Origin: Celoporthe dispersa
Lineage: Eukaryota > Ascomycota > Sordariomycetes > Diaporthales > Cryphonectriaceae
Length of the DNA: 64,000 nucleotides
Direction: 5' to 3'
NCBI GenBank assembly: GCA_016584495.1
Contig: WAID01000007.1
Location: 1,846,001 to 1,910,000 of the forward strand
Shown here: one piece after another, positions 1-11,288 of the stretch
Layout of the letters: each line of letters starts with the position of its first letter
Numbering within the stretch: position 1 is the stretch's first letter
The notes under the pieces: generated by a model
The model's database searches: none
Told to the model about the DNA's origin: nothing
Seen by the model: the letters and a program-made list of their open reading frames with translations, nothing else
Translations under genes and position numbers: made by a program

Positions 1-1
1 C

Positions 2-2137
2 GTCGTCGCCTGGCAGGACCTCCAGTCAAGCTCTCAAACCTTCCAGACCCGTTTCATCTCGGAACCGGAACAGAAAGCCATCGAGGAGACATCTGATGTT
101 GAAATGGTCTTCGATCATGATCAGAAAGTCATCTTCATCGGTGCCTCGTCGGGTCACGCAGCAGAGCTTGCCAAGTCTAGATTGACTGCGCTTTTGCGAG
201 ACTACCTCGACAACAAGGGCAAGTCGGCCTCTCACGTCTTCTTTGTTGAGTCGGTCTTCCGCTGGACCGTGGACATCCGGAACATCATGGATATTCATCC
301 GCAGATGAGACGTTCGACAATCCTCGATTTCTGGACTTTTGGGTATATCGACCAGTACTTTGCCGGCATCGTATGCTGTCTTCGCATCTGCCAAGATGAT
401 CCATTGAAATCAGCGCATCCGAATCAACTCTGGTCGTTCTTTGGGCCCAGGGCTCGCAACGTCTTCGCTGGGCGTCGGCCCCAGCGCCAGGCCCAGCTCT
501 TCGAGGGCCACAAGATCGCTACGTGTCTTCCTACTCGGCACCAGGCCCCCAGCGATATTCACGACTGGCTCATCGATATATCTGAGCCAAATACACATGA
601 GGCAGCTATTGACACTGTTCCATGGCGCTCAGACGTTGTCGAGTCTGGGGAGTTGAAGCAAGATCATTCTTCATCCCACAACAAGCTGGGCCAACATGCT
701 CAGATTTCTCTCATCGACCTCCAAGAGGACATTCCAATCCCTCTTCTCAACGCCCAGGAGGATGCGCTCATCCACCCCGTCGACCTCGCAGCCGCAGAAG
801 GCCCTCTGATTTCTCTCGGCACGAGCATACCAGCATCGACCACGCCCACAGCACCTTCACTGCTTGATCAGCCTGATCATATCCTCCACGATCCCAGCTC
901 GAGTCTACAGCGGGCATTGCAGCCCTCGAGACGGACCATAACTGTGCCGAAGCCCAACTGTCTCCCTCAGGTTGCAATAACTGAGCACGTCGGTACGGCG
1001 ACTGAGCTCGAGGGAGAGGTCGGAAGATTCATTACTTCTGTAAAGGAGATGTTGCAGCCTCTCAAGCGGAAGTCCGGCGCGGTCAGCCTGCGTGCCGAGT
1101 TGGGCAGATTCTACCTGCGAAGAGTGCCACCCAGTGGCCAGGCACGAAATAAGCAGTTCGAGCCAGCCGACGGATGGGACATCGAGGAACTTCGCAGGTC
1201 TCTGGACTCCCAGCCTCACTTCTTCACGAGGGCGCTTTCGTACTGGGGGAATGATGCCGACTTCCTCGCCTCGGTGAAGATACCAGGAACAAGCGAGAAG
1301 ATGTGGGAAGAGATATCCAGAAGCACTTTTCTCGATTTTCACTTTTCAGGCCCGGTTGCCCAAGGACAAGAAACCTCTGAGAAGGCAAGCCCTGGAAGGA
1401 TTCTCGAGGTTAATGCTAAAGATTGCACTTGGATTGTACGCGAAGCGGACAATACGTGCGGTGAGGTTTCGGTCCACTGCCTCGCCCAGCACTGGGACTT
1501 CAAGGCACGTCTCTCCCGAGACCACTCCATCAATTCCAAGGCGCACTGGGCAGCGTTCAGTCAAGCACTGCTCGACAGTCTCAGGGTGACCTCATGGGAC
1601 CTGGACTTCCAGTACACGTTTGACGAGGCTCCAGTTGCGGCCAAGAATGCGCCCATCGTTATCAGCAGAGCTAGGGTTCGGCAGGTTTGCCGCCTGCAAC
1701 ACCAGGACGGCAAAACCTTCCTGGATGTCACCCGCATGCTGCCCACGAAGCCCATCGACCGCCGGGGTAAATATTGTACGGTGAAGTGCCTCACAGGTGA
1801 CGGTCCCCTTACAGCAGACCAACCCAAGACAGGCTTGATCTCACAGTGGTACGAGGCCTCGATCTCCTCGGTCGGACTTGAACAGGCTTTGAGCGAAAAC
1901 CAAAATGTGGTTCCAGGTGACGAGGCCGGATGGACAGTCGACCAGCTCGAGAAGGACGGTGTCTTCGCAGACCTCTACCACCGGACCGCAGACATGGTGC
2001 AGAGAATCAACGGCGTGGGTGTCGAGTGTGACAACGGGATCGAAGAGAGGCTTTGGCAGAAGCAGAAGCAGCAGCAGCAGCAGCAATCGCAATCTCCACG
2101 GCGACCTCAAGGTTCCGGCAAGGGATACGCTTATTAG
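2..2137 (+). CDS. Unrecognised fungal protein with KH-like N-terminal part, 5' partial
   Basis: This is a single open frame that is already open at the left edge of the window, so the true start lies outside; at least 711 codons are visible, ending in TAG. The first Met inside the window (base 104) is probably internal. I do not recognise the product. Near the visible N-terminus there is a strand-strand-helix pattern (FDHDQKVIFIGAS followed by a helix rich in A/L up to RDYLDNK) that resembles half of a KH fold. A Pro/Ser-rich linker follows, then a conserved-looking block around VSLRAELGRFYLRRV and a globular region up to about residue 650. The tail is low complexity, with a Gln tract encoded by CAG repeats near 2062-2087 and a Lys/Arg-rich end. 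A resemblance to the gene at 29991-31775 suggests both belong to one fungal family, possibly RNA binding. That function is inference only. Confidence 0.7.
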   Translation, partial: VVAWQDLQSSSQTFQTRFISEPEQKAIEETSDVEMVFDHDQKVIFIGASSGHAAELAKSRLTALLRDYLDNKGKSASHVFFVESVFRWTVDIRNIMDIHPQMRRSTILDFWTFGYIDQYFAGIVCCLRICQDDPLKSAHPNQLWSFFGPRARNVFAGRRPQRQAQLFEGHKIATCLPTRHQAPSDIHDWLIDISEPNTHEAAIDTVPWRSDVVESGELKQDHSSSHNKLGQHAQISLIDLQEDIPIPLLNAQEDALIHPVDLAAAEGPLISLGTSIPASTTPTAPSLLDQPDHILHDPSSSLQRALQPSRRTITVPKPNCLPQVAITEHVGTATELEGEVGRFITSVKEMLQPLKRKSGAVSLRAELGRFYLRRVPPSGQARNKQFEPADGWDIEELRRSLDSQPHFFTRALSYWGNDADFLASVKIPGTSEKMWEEISRSTFLDFHFSGPVAQGQETSEKASPGRILEVNAKDCTWIVREADNTCGEVSVHCLAQHWDFKARLSRDHSINSKAHWAAFSQALLDSLRVTSWDLDFQYTFDEAPVAAKNAPIVISRARVRQVCRLQHQDGKTFLDVTRMLPTKPIDRRGKYCTVKCLTGDGPLTADQPKTGLISQWYEASISSVGLEQALSENQNVVPGDEAGWTVDQLEKDGVFADLYHRTADMVQRINGVGVECDNGIEERLWQKQKQQQQQQSQSPRRPQGSGKGYAY

Positions 2138-5100
2138 TGGTGTTCAATTTCAGGCTAGAGCGGCTTTGATGTTGGACAGAATCACTGCCAACAGGGGAAT
2201 TTTTGAGACTGGAGGGGGACGGGGGGAGGGCAGGTTTGCTCGCTCGACTCGCAACTGTATCATAGCCTACCTCACCTGACTCCGATATCTCGGGGGTTGC
2301 ATGATGAGATACGCGAATAACCTGGAGCGGGAAGCAAGACATGTAACAAAAGAAGAGGGGAAACAAAGTATGCTAGTTGAGCACTGCTGGTCAGAGGGAC
2401 ATCTCTGTGATCAAGTATGGGGGCATTTGCGAGGATGAACCGCCCTTTTGGCTCGTTAATTTCCATAGCCTCTAAGAAGAAATTGACCGATGCTATTCAT
2501 GCTCCTGTTCGCGTATCTCGGCCTAGACACTCCGGTAAAAGAAGAGGCAACATGCGCTGAACGGATTTCCAGGTGAATTAAACACTGGTGGACTTCTCAT
2601 CCAACCATGTGTTTATTGTCCCTGGTAACTTAGCGGGCTGCAGACTCACTTCATCAGAGACCCCCCACGCCGTAGAAGCTTAGGATATGATGCCTCGAAC
2701 TACGTGGATATGACGAGCCGCCTAGCGATGTTGATTTTAGGGCAGGGTTGTGGTACAAGTCCGTTGGGTTCGACTCATGCTTGGGTTCAACGCAATCCAT
2801 GGGGCTTTCTCATATCAGACGAGGTGGTTGAGTTGGTATGGGCTGATGATGCTGTTGATGATGACAGGGCGAGGTATGAAAGCGTGGACGAGGGCGGCGT
2901 CGAGGATCGCGGTGGGCTTGATGAGCTCGGAACCACCCGGGGGGGAGGGGAGGGGAGAGGTTTGAGCTGATCAGGAGGGAGGAGTCGGGTATGTCGATGG
3001 GTAGCAGGCTCGCTCGTCGCCTGGTATATGTAGTCTATGTAGTATATATAAGTGAGGCTCTGGCAACGGGGAGTGCTTATGAAGTGCGAGCTAGATATCA
3101 CTCGTCCATATGACAAGAGAGACCGTCTAGAACATAGTGTAGGCACGTTGAGACAATGCTATCCGAGACCACATTTCAGATTGAAACAGAACGTGGACGC
3201 TACAAGATGACGGGACAGGAGAGGTAGAGACGATTGGCGCAGGCCATCAGTCAGGAGCACTCATTCATCTTTGAAGGCTAGGATGGTCAGTCAACAACAC
3301 ACATAGTGTTCGTACTACGTAAGTAGTACTCTGGAGGCGATTGCAAGGGAGATCGCTGTGCGAGCTGCCAAGAGGCCGCCGCACATTGCACATCGAGGTG
3401 AGCCATTTTGCATGCTCGGAGAAAAATGGCATGCCGGGGGGCTAGGTTCTGCCCCACGACCGACGGCGATAAGAGAGTACCCAGTTAATAACCGTACATT
3501 TTTCATGTGCTATGTAATGTACATAGTATACATACTTTATGCCCAACGTTGTTGACGTCGTCGCAACCCCATTCCTCAGCTGAACAGCCGCGTGAGCCTC
3601 TCCCTCCTGTATACGAGACGAACAAGGGTATCCGGCAGCGACTGAGGCTCGCAGGCTGTCCAGTACAGACCACTGCATCGGTAAGCCCGTAGCAGCGACG
3701 GTGGATCGCGCTGACGACGACGAGGTGCTTCGGCAGATTCTGCCGTGGGCGCGGGAGTCGGGACGCAGCCCAATCGGGTGTGGGTCGACAACTCTCTCTC
3801 TGTGGGTGGGTGGTGTGTCTCTGGAAAGGATCGATGGTGCTACTGATCGACCATTGGTCCTTCGTTTCCCCGTCTCGCCCATCCTCTTCTCATGAGATGT
3901 ACAGAACGTGTTCTGCTTTGCGTGGTTGCACTCCCAGCCTCTTGAACCATTGCGAGGAAGGTACTGTGAGAAAACAGCTAGGCCGCACCGAGGAAGCGGT
4001 TAGAGCCGTATGCATATCCCTGTCGGGTACATTCCGAGTGTACTATGGACCTCTCGCTCTTGTTGATCACTCCCCCAACGGCCTCGGCTAGACGGCCGAT
4101 CTCTTTTTTTTCTCTTTTCTTCTTCCTCCAGTGGCCGGGTGAGGAGCCTGACCGCGTGGATGGATGGCTGGATGGCCGGGTGGAGCGGATGCTGGGCACA
4201 GCTTGACCAGGTTACTATGGTACAAGGTACAAGGGCAGCACACCTCATGCATGCGTGCAGACGCGGACTGCAGCTAGTGCTGCTAGCTTGCAATATCCCG
4301 CCTCGACCTGCAGGCTCTCTCCTTCGTGTTGGGAGGAGGCGATACGCAAAGGATGATGGTAGAGATGTCGCGGGCCAAGGAGGCTGGTGAGGAGAGGGCC
4401 AAGGACCGAGACCCCCCTCCCAAGGCTCAGGCCAAGCGCAAATTCGAGTCCATGACACACGGATCGAACCCTCCAGATAGGTAAAATAAAAAGCAATCAA
4501 TGAGAGGCGTCTCGCGCCATGCCTGGTATCATCTGAGACGCGAGTGATAAGTGAATTGGCCCGTGTGGCCCCTGTCGCCGAGCATGGCCCATGCCCCCAA
4601 TTTGGGTTTTTTTTCTCCTCCCCCCTCCCTCCGTGTCTTCCTCTCTCTCTCTCTCTCTCTCTTCCTCTCCCTCTCCGAACCTATGCGGTGCGGATTACTT
4701 GCGATGGCTCGGTGATTACGTCTCCATCCAGGCATGTCGCCCATCATTAATGTTACTACGCTCTGGATATTAAGTGAGGAGGATGTCCCGCATGGAGTAG
4801 GCAGGTAGCTATGATGGTTGTGAGAGGGTGGCAGGGAATGGCAATTTATTCTGGCGGATAATAAAGCAAGATGGGATTGATAGTCGCACATGAAACAGAA
4901 TGCATCATTCCACCTTGTGTCTGCCCTGTGATGCCGTTACCACCTCTCTCCCATCCCAATCTTGTACCCGGTCGGTGCTACCATAGTACCGCGTCATTAT
5001 CGCCGCAGCCCAAAGATCATGCCATGCCATTGCCATCGTGGTCCGTCCTCAAACCCGCTCCCCCTTTGCCTCCCTCCCCTGAACGTCTTGTCCTGTCTAC

Positions 5101-5889
5101 GTATCATAGTACCGTACATAAAAAGTAGTAGGCAAGGTGCCAGAGGCGCAGGTCTGCTGTCGTCGGCATCATTGGGGGGGGGCGAGAGACCTCGATGGGG
5201 CATCAATGGAGAACCTCCTCCCCACCTGGGCCTGGCAAGTAGCGGCATCACCTGGGTCTCCCTGGTCATGCACTAGGCCTGTAGAGCCGTGCGTGCCGGT
5301 CTAGACCAATCAGAGATATCAATTCCCATCCCCAGGTCTCCCGTCTGGAGCTCTCGACCTGCAGGAAGACAGGCACCCAGCCCCCTGTATCCCTGGGCCT
5401 TCTGACCCCAGTATCCCTGTCCAGCCCGCCCATCCTCTATCGTGAGGTTTCGGTGACCTTTTCCCTCCGGTCCTGCCCTTCTCTTCTGTTGTCCGGCCTT
5501 GGTCTGCTTGTCTCGGTTTTGTGTTGTTTGTGTGTACATAGTACTCTGTCAGTAGCAGGCACTCCACACCCACCCACCCCCCCTCGAGAAATAAATTCTT
5601 GACTACTGCCCTCCGTTGCCGTGGGAGAGACCTGTCGCACCTTCTTTCCTTCCTGAGAGAGGACCTTCAAGCTCATCTGTGGTGACGACAATAACATCCT
5701 GCCCTCGACCTTTTTCCTTCCTCCCCCCTCCACAAAAACAAACATCTTTCTTCCTCCATCCGTACAACAACTCCGTTTACCAAGCAGCCATACTCGTTGG
5801 CGTTTGACTCATCTCGTCTTCGAGCCTGTCAACAGTAATCACCAGAGAAAAAAAAACAACCTCAACATCCATCCACATCCACAGTCACA
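2138..5889. other. Intergenic region, 3.7 kb
   Basis: No open frame here has recognisable protein features; the frames are short and of random composition. The stretch contains a pure CT tract (about 4641-4662), several TACATAGTAC-like short motifs (near 3511-3535, 5100-5115 and 5534-5543), and a pyrimidine-rich leader from about 5560 up to the start codon at 5890. I see no RNA gene or mobile element. Confidence 0.5.
4641..4662. repeat. CT dinucleotide tract
   Basis: A pure CT microsatellite within the first large intergenic region. Confidence 0.9.
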
Positions 5890-6727
5890 ATGCGTTCCGT
5901 CGCCGCAGTCGTCGCGCTTTCTGCGCTCACCATGGTCGCCGCCCAGAACTCGACCGAGTTCACCATCAACGTCAGCTCGATCAGCGATACTGAGCGAAGT
6001 AAGTAGAGCGGTCCAATTCTCGCCGTCTCTCCATCTCCCGCTTCCTTTTCCGGGGATACTACATGACGAGTTCCTACCTGTTGTGTTGAGGGGTACGATC
6101 ATCTGCTCACCCTGGATAAACAGACAACTGGTGCATAGCGCAGGAGAACACCTGCAGCGAGCTCTGCGACAATGACCCCATCGGCAACTCCTGCGACTAC
6201 GTAAGTCCAATGGTTCCTTGACATGTCCGACCTACCCGGGCCGCACTGTTGGCTGACGCTGCTACACAGACCACTCTCGACTACTACTGCACCTGCCAGA
6301 ACGGCAGCGAGCCCGGCCTGCAATACTACACCGAGACCATCGATACTGTAAGCTGCAGCCCGATTCTGAACCTCGCCTCTTTTGTTCCCTGCCCGCTGAC
6401 CTGCCTGCGTACCAGTTTGTCTGCCAGGCAGCCTTCAGCGCCTGTACCGTTGAGTATGAGAACGACCAGCAGGAGCAGGCCAACTGCACCACCGGCATCG
6501 AGGACCACTGCGGTACCCTGGACGCTGCCGACGTCAGCTCCGGCTCGTCTACCACCAGCTCTGCCGCCTCCGCCGGTACTGCCAGCGCCACCGGAAGCTC
6601 TGCCTCCGGCTCCTCGACTGCCTCCGCGTCCTCGACCTCCACTGCCGGCGCTGCCGCTACCAACATCCAGATGGTCGGCACCGGTGCCGCCGCCGCCGCT
6701 TTTGGCCTGCTCGCCTACATGCTCTGA
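5890..6727 (+). CDS. Small secreted Cys-rich protein with GPI-anchor-like tail (DUF7707-like)
   Basis: Four exons: 5890-5998, 6124-6200, 6270-6347 and 6416-6727. They encode 191 residues. All introns have GTAAGY donors and CAG acceptors and the phases agree. The first 19 residues are a signal peptide ending in VAAQ. The middle part carries about ten cysteines in a compact pattern (NNWCIAQENTCSELCDND, YYCTCQNG, FVCQAAFSACTV, DHCGTL). A long Ser/Thr/Ala/Gly-rich stretch follows, then a hydrophobic C-terminus (AAAAAFGLLAYML), as expected of a protein moved to a GPI anchor at the plasma membrane or cell wall. I recall this layout from the fungal family named DUF7707, but that name is from memory. 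No enzymatic function is suggested. Several N-glycosylation sequons lie near the N-terminus. Confidence 0.85.
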
Positions 6728-8368
6728 GGCAGGGGCTGCGCTCGACCTGGCCGGATCCATGATCGGCCATTTTGGACTTCGAAAGCCTTTCTGCTTCTTG
6801 TACAGAGATTAGACACGGCATGGCACCTACACTTTCGGCCCGCACCCTAGTGGCCTGATGGCTGTGGTGTGCTCTTGCATACAATTTTCCCACGATGGCT
6901 AGCCCACCGATACCCCGGGCGGCTTTAATACTTGACGAGGAGACGATGGACACCTACCTGCCTGACTGTACATGTGCGAGACGAGTCATTTGGGAGCCGC
7001 GCAGAGCTTGTGCGAGGAACAGACCCATCCACGTCGTGCAAAGTGGATTACATTTCCCGTGGTTGGCCAGCAGCAGGCGGATTGGGGGGGGGGGGGCGTT
7101 TTGTTTTTCACATAGTCAGGAGTATTAGGAATGGACTTGGCCTGGGTGTATGGACGAGGGCCCTTTCCCGATAAACATCCGTTTAACCCCCCTTCGAGTA
7201 CTTGTGCTTGCTACGTGCGGTGAATTTTGTCTTCCGTCTGACGTTATCCTGTGGCCTTGAGGTGTACCCCCCAAACGTGGGTTGATTAAGCGTCTTACAT
7301 GCTGCATCCGGCAGAGTGGGTGTCTACAGCCGAACCGCAGCACAGATCCTCATGCGCCGCGCACCTGGTGTCACAAGGACCAGCCGCGCGAGGGCTCTGT
7401 AGATGCTGTGGCTCTCGTTGCCTCATGAAAATTAAGCTCCCATCCACAACCGTCCGATCACCCACTTCAAGGACCACTGTTTGCCTTGACACTTGTCTCA
7501 CGTCATACCTCGGGAAGCGTGAGCGACAGAAAAAGAAAAAAAAAAACTTAAATTAATAAAAATCAAGGGTAAATATAGTGGGATCCGTAGATATGTATGA
7601 CCTTGTGTCCATGTAGTGTGCTATTTATTATAGCATGTATATGATTTTCATCTGTCTTTGGCGAGCAGGCTGTTTCTGAGCTATGATGTCGAGTCAGGCC
7701 GTGCATGCTGTCCAGGCCCGGAGGGGATCTGCACTCTGCGTAGCAGCACTGAGTATCAACATCTGGGTCGAAATGGGGTTATAACACATTCCGTCTGGAA
7801 CGGCAATTTATCGGCAGTGCTCAGTTCTGCTACAGCAACCAAACCTGACTGGCACTCTCGGTGGCTTGCGGTGACGGCGCTATTAGGCTTGGCGACCTCC
7901 CCAGGACGAGTGGAAGCCGCCGCGGTCGAGGTTGGGGGACCCTCTGCGGCCGCTGTCGTCCAATGAGGCGGACGCAAACGCTCAGGGCGGTGTGGCCATT
8001 GCCCTCTACCTCCAGGCGGGTACCGCAGATCTGATTGCTGCGCCAGAACGTGGCCTGCAGCCAGCTGCTGAGGTACATGTGCTGTGCTTGCTGCCCCGCA
8101 CTTGGGAGGGGGGGACAGAACCCCTGGCCCTGTTTTACCCCTGACACTCAGCCCGCCAGCGCAACACTGAGACTCTCTGCCCGTGAACCAGAGCTCCCTC
8201 CCCCTACCCGCCCACGTCCCGTCCAAGCAAACAACCCATTTCGTCCTCCTCTATCAACAACCCCTTCGACACGCAGCCTCGATTGCCCACGACCTAATTG
8301 CGCGTTGCGCAGACAGCTGCTGATTTTTTCTCTCACTCCCCAGCCGATACCCTCTTTAGACCACAAAT
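6728..8368. other. Intergenic region between the GPI protein and alpha-tubulin
   Basis: This holds the 3' region of the GPI-anchored protein gene and a long leader for alpha-tubulin. A 13-base G run lies at 7084-7096 and an A-rich tract at about 7530-7548. The last 200 bases before the tubulin start are C/T-rich, typical of strongly expressed fungal genes. I see no further gene. Confidence 0.5.
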
Positions 8369-10427
8369 ATGCACGGAGAGGTGAGTTGCGCCCAGTAAAC
8401 AAAAGACCTCCCTGAGCTCTCTGCCCCTCCTGCGCTTGTCTCGATCTGTCTCGAACCAAACAAACCGGCCCTCGCCCCGCTCCCGAGGTCGACAACGACC
8501 CCCTATTTCCCAACAAGACGCGGGACGGTTTGGTCGCCTGACGGCCACCATCGCGAGCAGGTCACTTAAGATCGCCCTTGGCGACCTTCGTACCACCTCG
8601 ACGTCGATACACAGCTTCTCGGCGAGGCCGTTGGTTGTGGGCGAGAGAGGCCAGATGCGATCCGTTGTCCGGCTTCCGTAGCCCCTTTGCCCACAGCGAG
8701 GTGCTATGCATATCTCGACATCGACGCCGCCGCCCGGTGCACCACCAGCACCCCCTCCCCCTCCCCCAGCGCACAGTTCATACCATGCAGCAGGATCAGG
8801 ATCAGATCAGACAGCCTCTCTGCTTCGGATTGGGATGTTGACCATGTCATGATAGGTCCTCCACCTCCACCTGGGCCAGGCTGGTACCCAGCTTGGTAAC
8901 AGTGCCTGGGAGCTGTACGTTCCGCCACGCCGTCCACAAAAACACACGCCCGGCTGCTCACGGCTGACCACCTGCGCCTTAGCTACCTCCTCGAGCACGG
9001 CCTCGGCCCTGATGGCCGTCCTGACCCCAACGTCAAGGATCTCGGCGAGCCAGGTTCCTACGAGACCTTCTTCACCGAGACCAGCGGGGGCAAATACGTG
9101 CCACGGTCCCTCTTCGTCGACCTCGACCCCTCTCCCATCGACGAGATCCGCACCGGCGGCTACCGCCAGCTCTTCCACCCCGAGCTCCTCATCAGCGGCA
9201 AGGAGGATGCTGCCAACAACTACGCCCGCGGTCACTACACCATCGGCAAGGAGATGGTCGACAGCGTCATCGACCGCATCCGACGCGTTGCTGGTGAGTA
9301 GTAGCAGCAGTAGGACTGACGGAGCCATCGTCTGTGGGGGATATCTGGAAGGCCCGGGGCTGACAGGTGATGCGCGGCAGACAACTGCAACTCTCTGCAG
9401 GGCTTCCTGATCTTCCACTCTTTTGGTGGCGGCACCGGCTCTGGTTTCGGCGCCCTCGTCCTGGAGCGCCTGTCCGCCGAGTACGGCAAGAAGTGCAAGC
9501 TGGAGTTTGCCATCTACCCGGCCCCTCGTGTCTCGACTGCCGTCGTTGAGCCCTACAATGCCGTCCTGTCGACCCACAGCACCATTGAGAATTCTGACTG
9601 TACGTTCCTCGTGGATAACGAGGCCGTCTACGATATCTGCCGTCGCAGTCTGGACATCGGCCGCCCGAGCTACGAGCACCTCAACCGCCTGATCGCCCAG
9701 GTCGTCAGCTCCATCACCTCCTCCCTGCGCTTTGATGGTGCGCTCAACGTCGACCTGAACGAGTTCCAGACCAACCTTGTGCCCTACCCTCGTATCCACT
9801 ACCCCCTGATCAGCTACGCCCCGGTCATCTCGGCCAGCAAGAGCTCTCACGAGAGCTTCAAGGTCCACGACCTGACCTTTCAGTGTAGGCCCCCTCCCTC
9901 ACCCGGGGACTCGAAAGCTGTGATACATACTGACACCTGCCCTAGGCTTCGAGCCCAACAACCAGATGGTGGTCTGCGATCCTCGCAACGGCAAGTACAT
10001 GGCCGTCGCCCTGCTGTACCGCGGCGATGTCGTCCCTCGCGACTGCAACGCCGCCGTTGCGGCTCTCAAGGCCAAGGCCTCTTTTAACCTGGTCGAGTGG
10101 TGCCCTACCGGATTCAAGATCGGTATCAACTACCAAAAGCCTGTGGCTGTTCCCGCCGCCACCCCGGCCGACGGTGGTCTGGCTTCCGTCGACCGATCCG
10201 TGTCCATGCTGTCCAACACCACCGCCATCGCCGAGGCGTGGTCCCGGCTCGACAACAAGTTCGACCTCATGTACAGCAAGCGCGCCTTTGTCCACTGGTA
10301 TGTCGGTGAGGGTATGGAGGAGGGCGAGTTCAGCGAGGCCCGTGAGGACCTGGCTGCCCTCGAGAAGGACTACGAGGAGGTCGCGGCCGACTCGTTCGAG
10401 CCGGATGCCGAGGATGCCGAGTACTAA
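8369..10427 (+). CDS. tubA: Alpha-tubulin
   Basis: Five exons: 8369-8380, 8856-8914, 8983-9293, 9381-9884 and 9946-10427. They encode 455 residues; microtubule alpha subunits are usually about 450. The first coding exon is only 12 nt (MHGE). The second restores the conserved GQAGTQLGNSAWELY segment, and the third begins in LLEHGLGPDG. The GTP-binding tubulin signature GGGTGSG sits near residue 143, and the catalytic-loop region lies in the last exon. The C-terminus is acidic and ends in EY, so it keeps the terminal tyrosine typical of alpha-tubulin. Filamentous fungi usually carry two alpha-tubulin genes; I cannot tell from sequence alone which one this is. A 353-codon open frame on the opposite strand (9868-8807) is a shadow of this gene's codon bias. 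Confidence 0.96.
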
Positions 10428-11288
10428 GCTACCCACGGCAACCTTACATCCTCCCTTCACTGCGGATTGGATCTTGTGGAAGCAGAGCTGTGGAGTTTAT
10501 GTGTTTTCAAAGAAGGGGGGAGGGGACGGGACGGGACCTACGGAATACCACCTGCGTGTAGTTGACAAGAGGGACTGGATGAATGCCGGCTATTGTATTT
10601 TGGGCCCGGCCCTTGAGAGATTATAGCAGCTACCGAACGAGGCCAGACAATGTGGATAATGCAGACCAAGTACATACCTGGCCTCTCTCGTTCTTGTTTT
10701 TCAACCTCATGGCAGATTCTATTATTGAGCGAATGATGAGCAATACATTTTTCAAGTGGTGCGTGCGCATACACACGGAGTTTCAGCAAGCATGCCTTTG
10801 TATTGTCAAAAACAAACTAAGACGGGAGATTTTATCGTCCCAAAACGAAGACTCGGTTCATATCGTCAGAAACAGGCTGTTGTGTCTATCATAACATCAT
10901 CTGGGGGTCCGAGAGCCTCCATCCAACCCCAAGAAGGAGAAAAGCCAACGACGAAAACGCTGCGTCGAAAATTCAAGTCCATTGTGTACTGGTACTGGGA
11001 ATCACCAAACTAAAGCAACCGAAAACAAACCAAAAAAAAAAAGGATCAGAGCCACGCTTCCACGCAAGTCAAGCCACCATAACCAACCGGCGACCGGCCC
11101 AACGTGTTCCAGAGAGAAAGGAGGAGCAGAGAAAGGATATATGTATAAATAAATAAAAAAGAGGAGAAAGATTTATCCCGTTTGGTGTTCTCTTTCGTGT
11201 CCCGAGCCACGTAGGTTAGGTCGTTCAGCCAAGGGAAAAAGGTTGTCAACTGTTTGTTGTCTTGTCTTTGTTCTTGTTGTCTTCGTCT
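10428..11288. other. Convergent intergenic region
   Basis: This lies between the 3' ends of alpha-tubulin and the coiled-coil protein gene. It is relatively A-rich, with an A10 run near 11032-11041 and T-rich or A-rich stretches that would serve 3'-end formation on both strands. No gene is seen. Confidence 0.5.

Noticed and set aside
8807..9868. A 353-codon open frame on the minus strand
   Set aside because: It lies opposite alpha-tubulin exons and exists because of the G/C-ending codon bias there; it has no family motifs.
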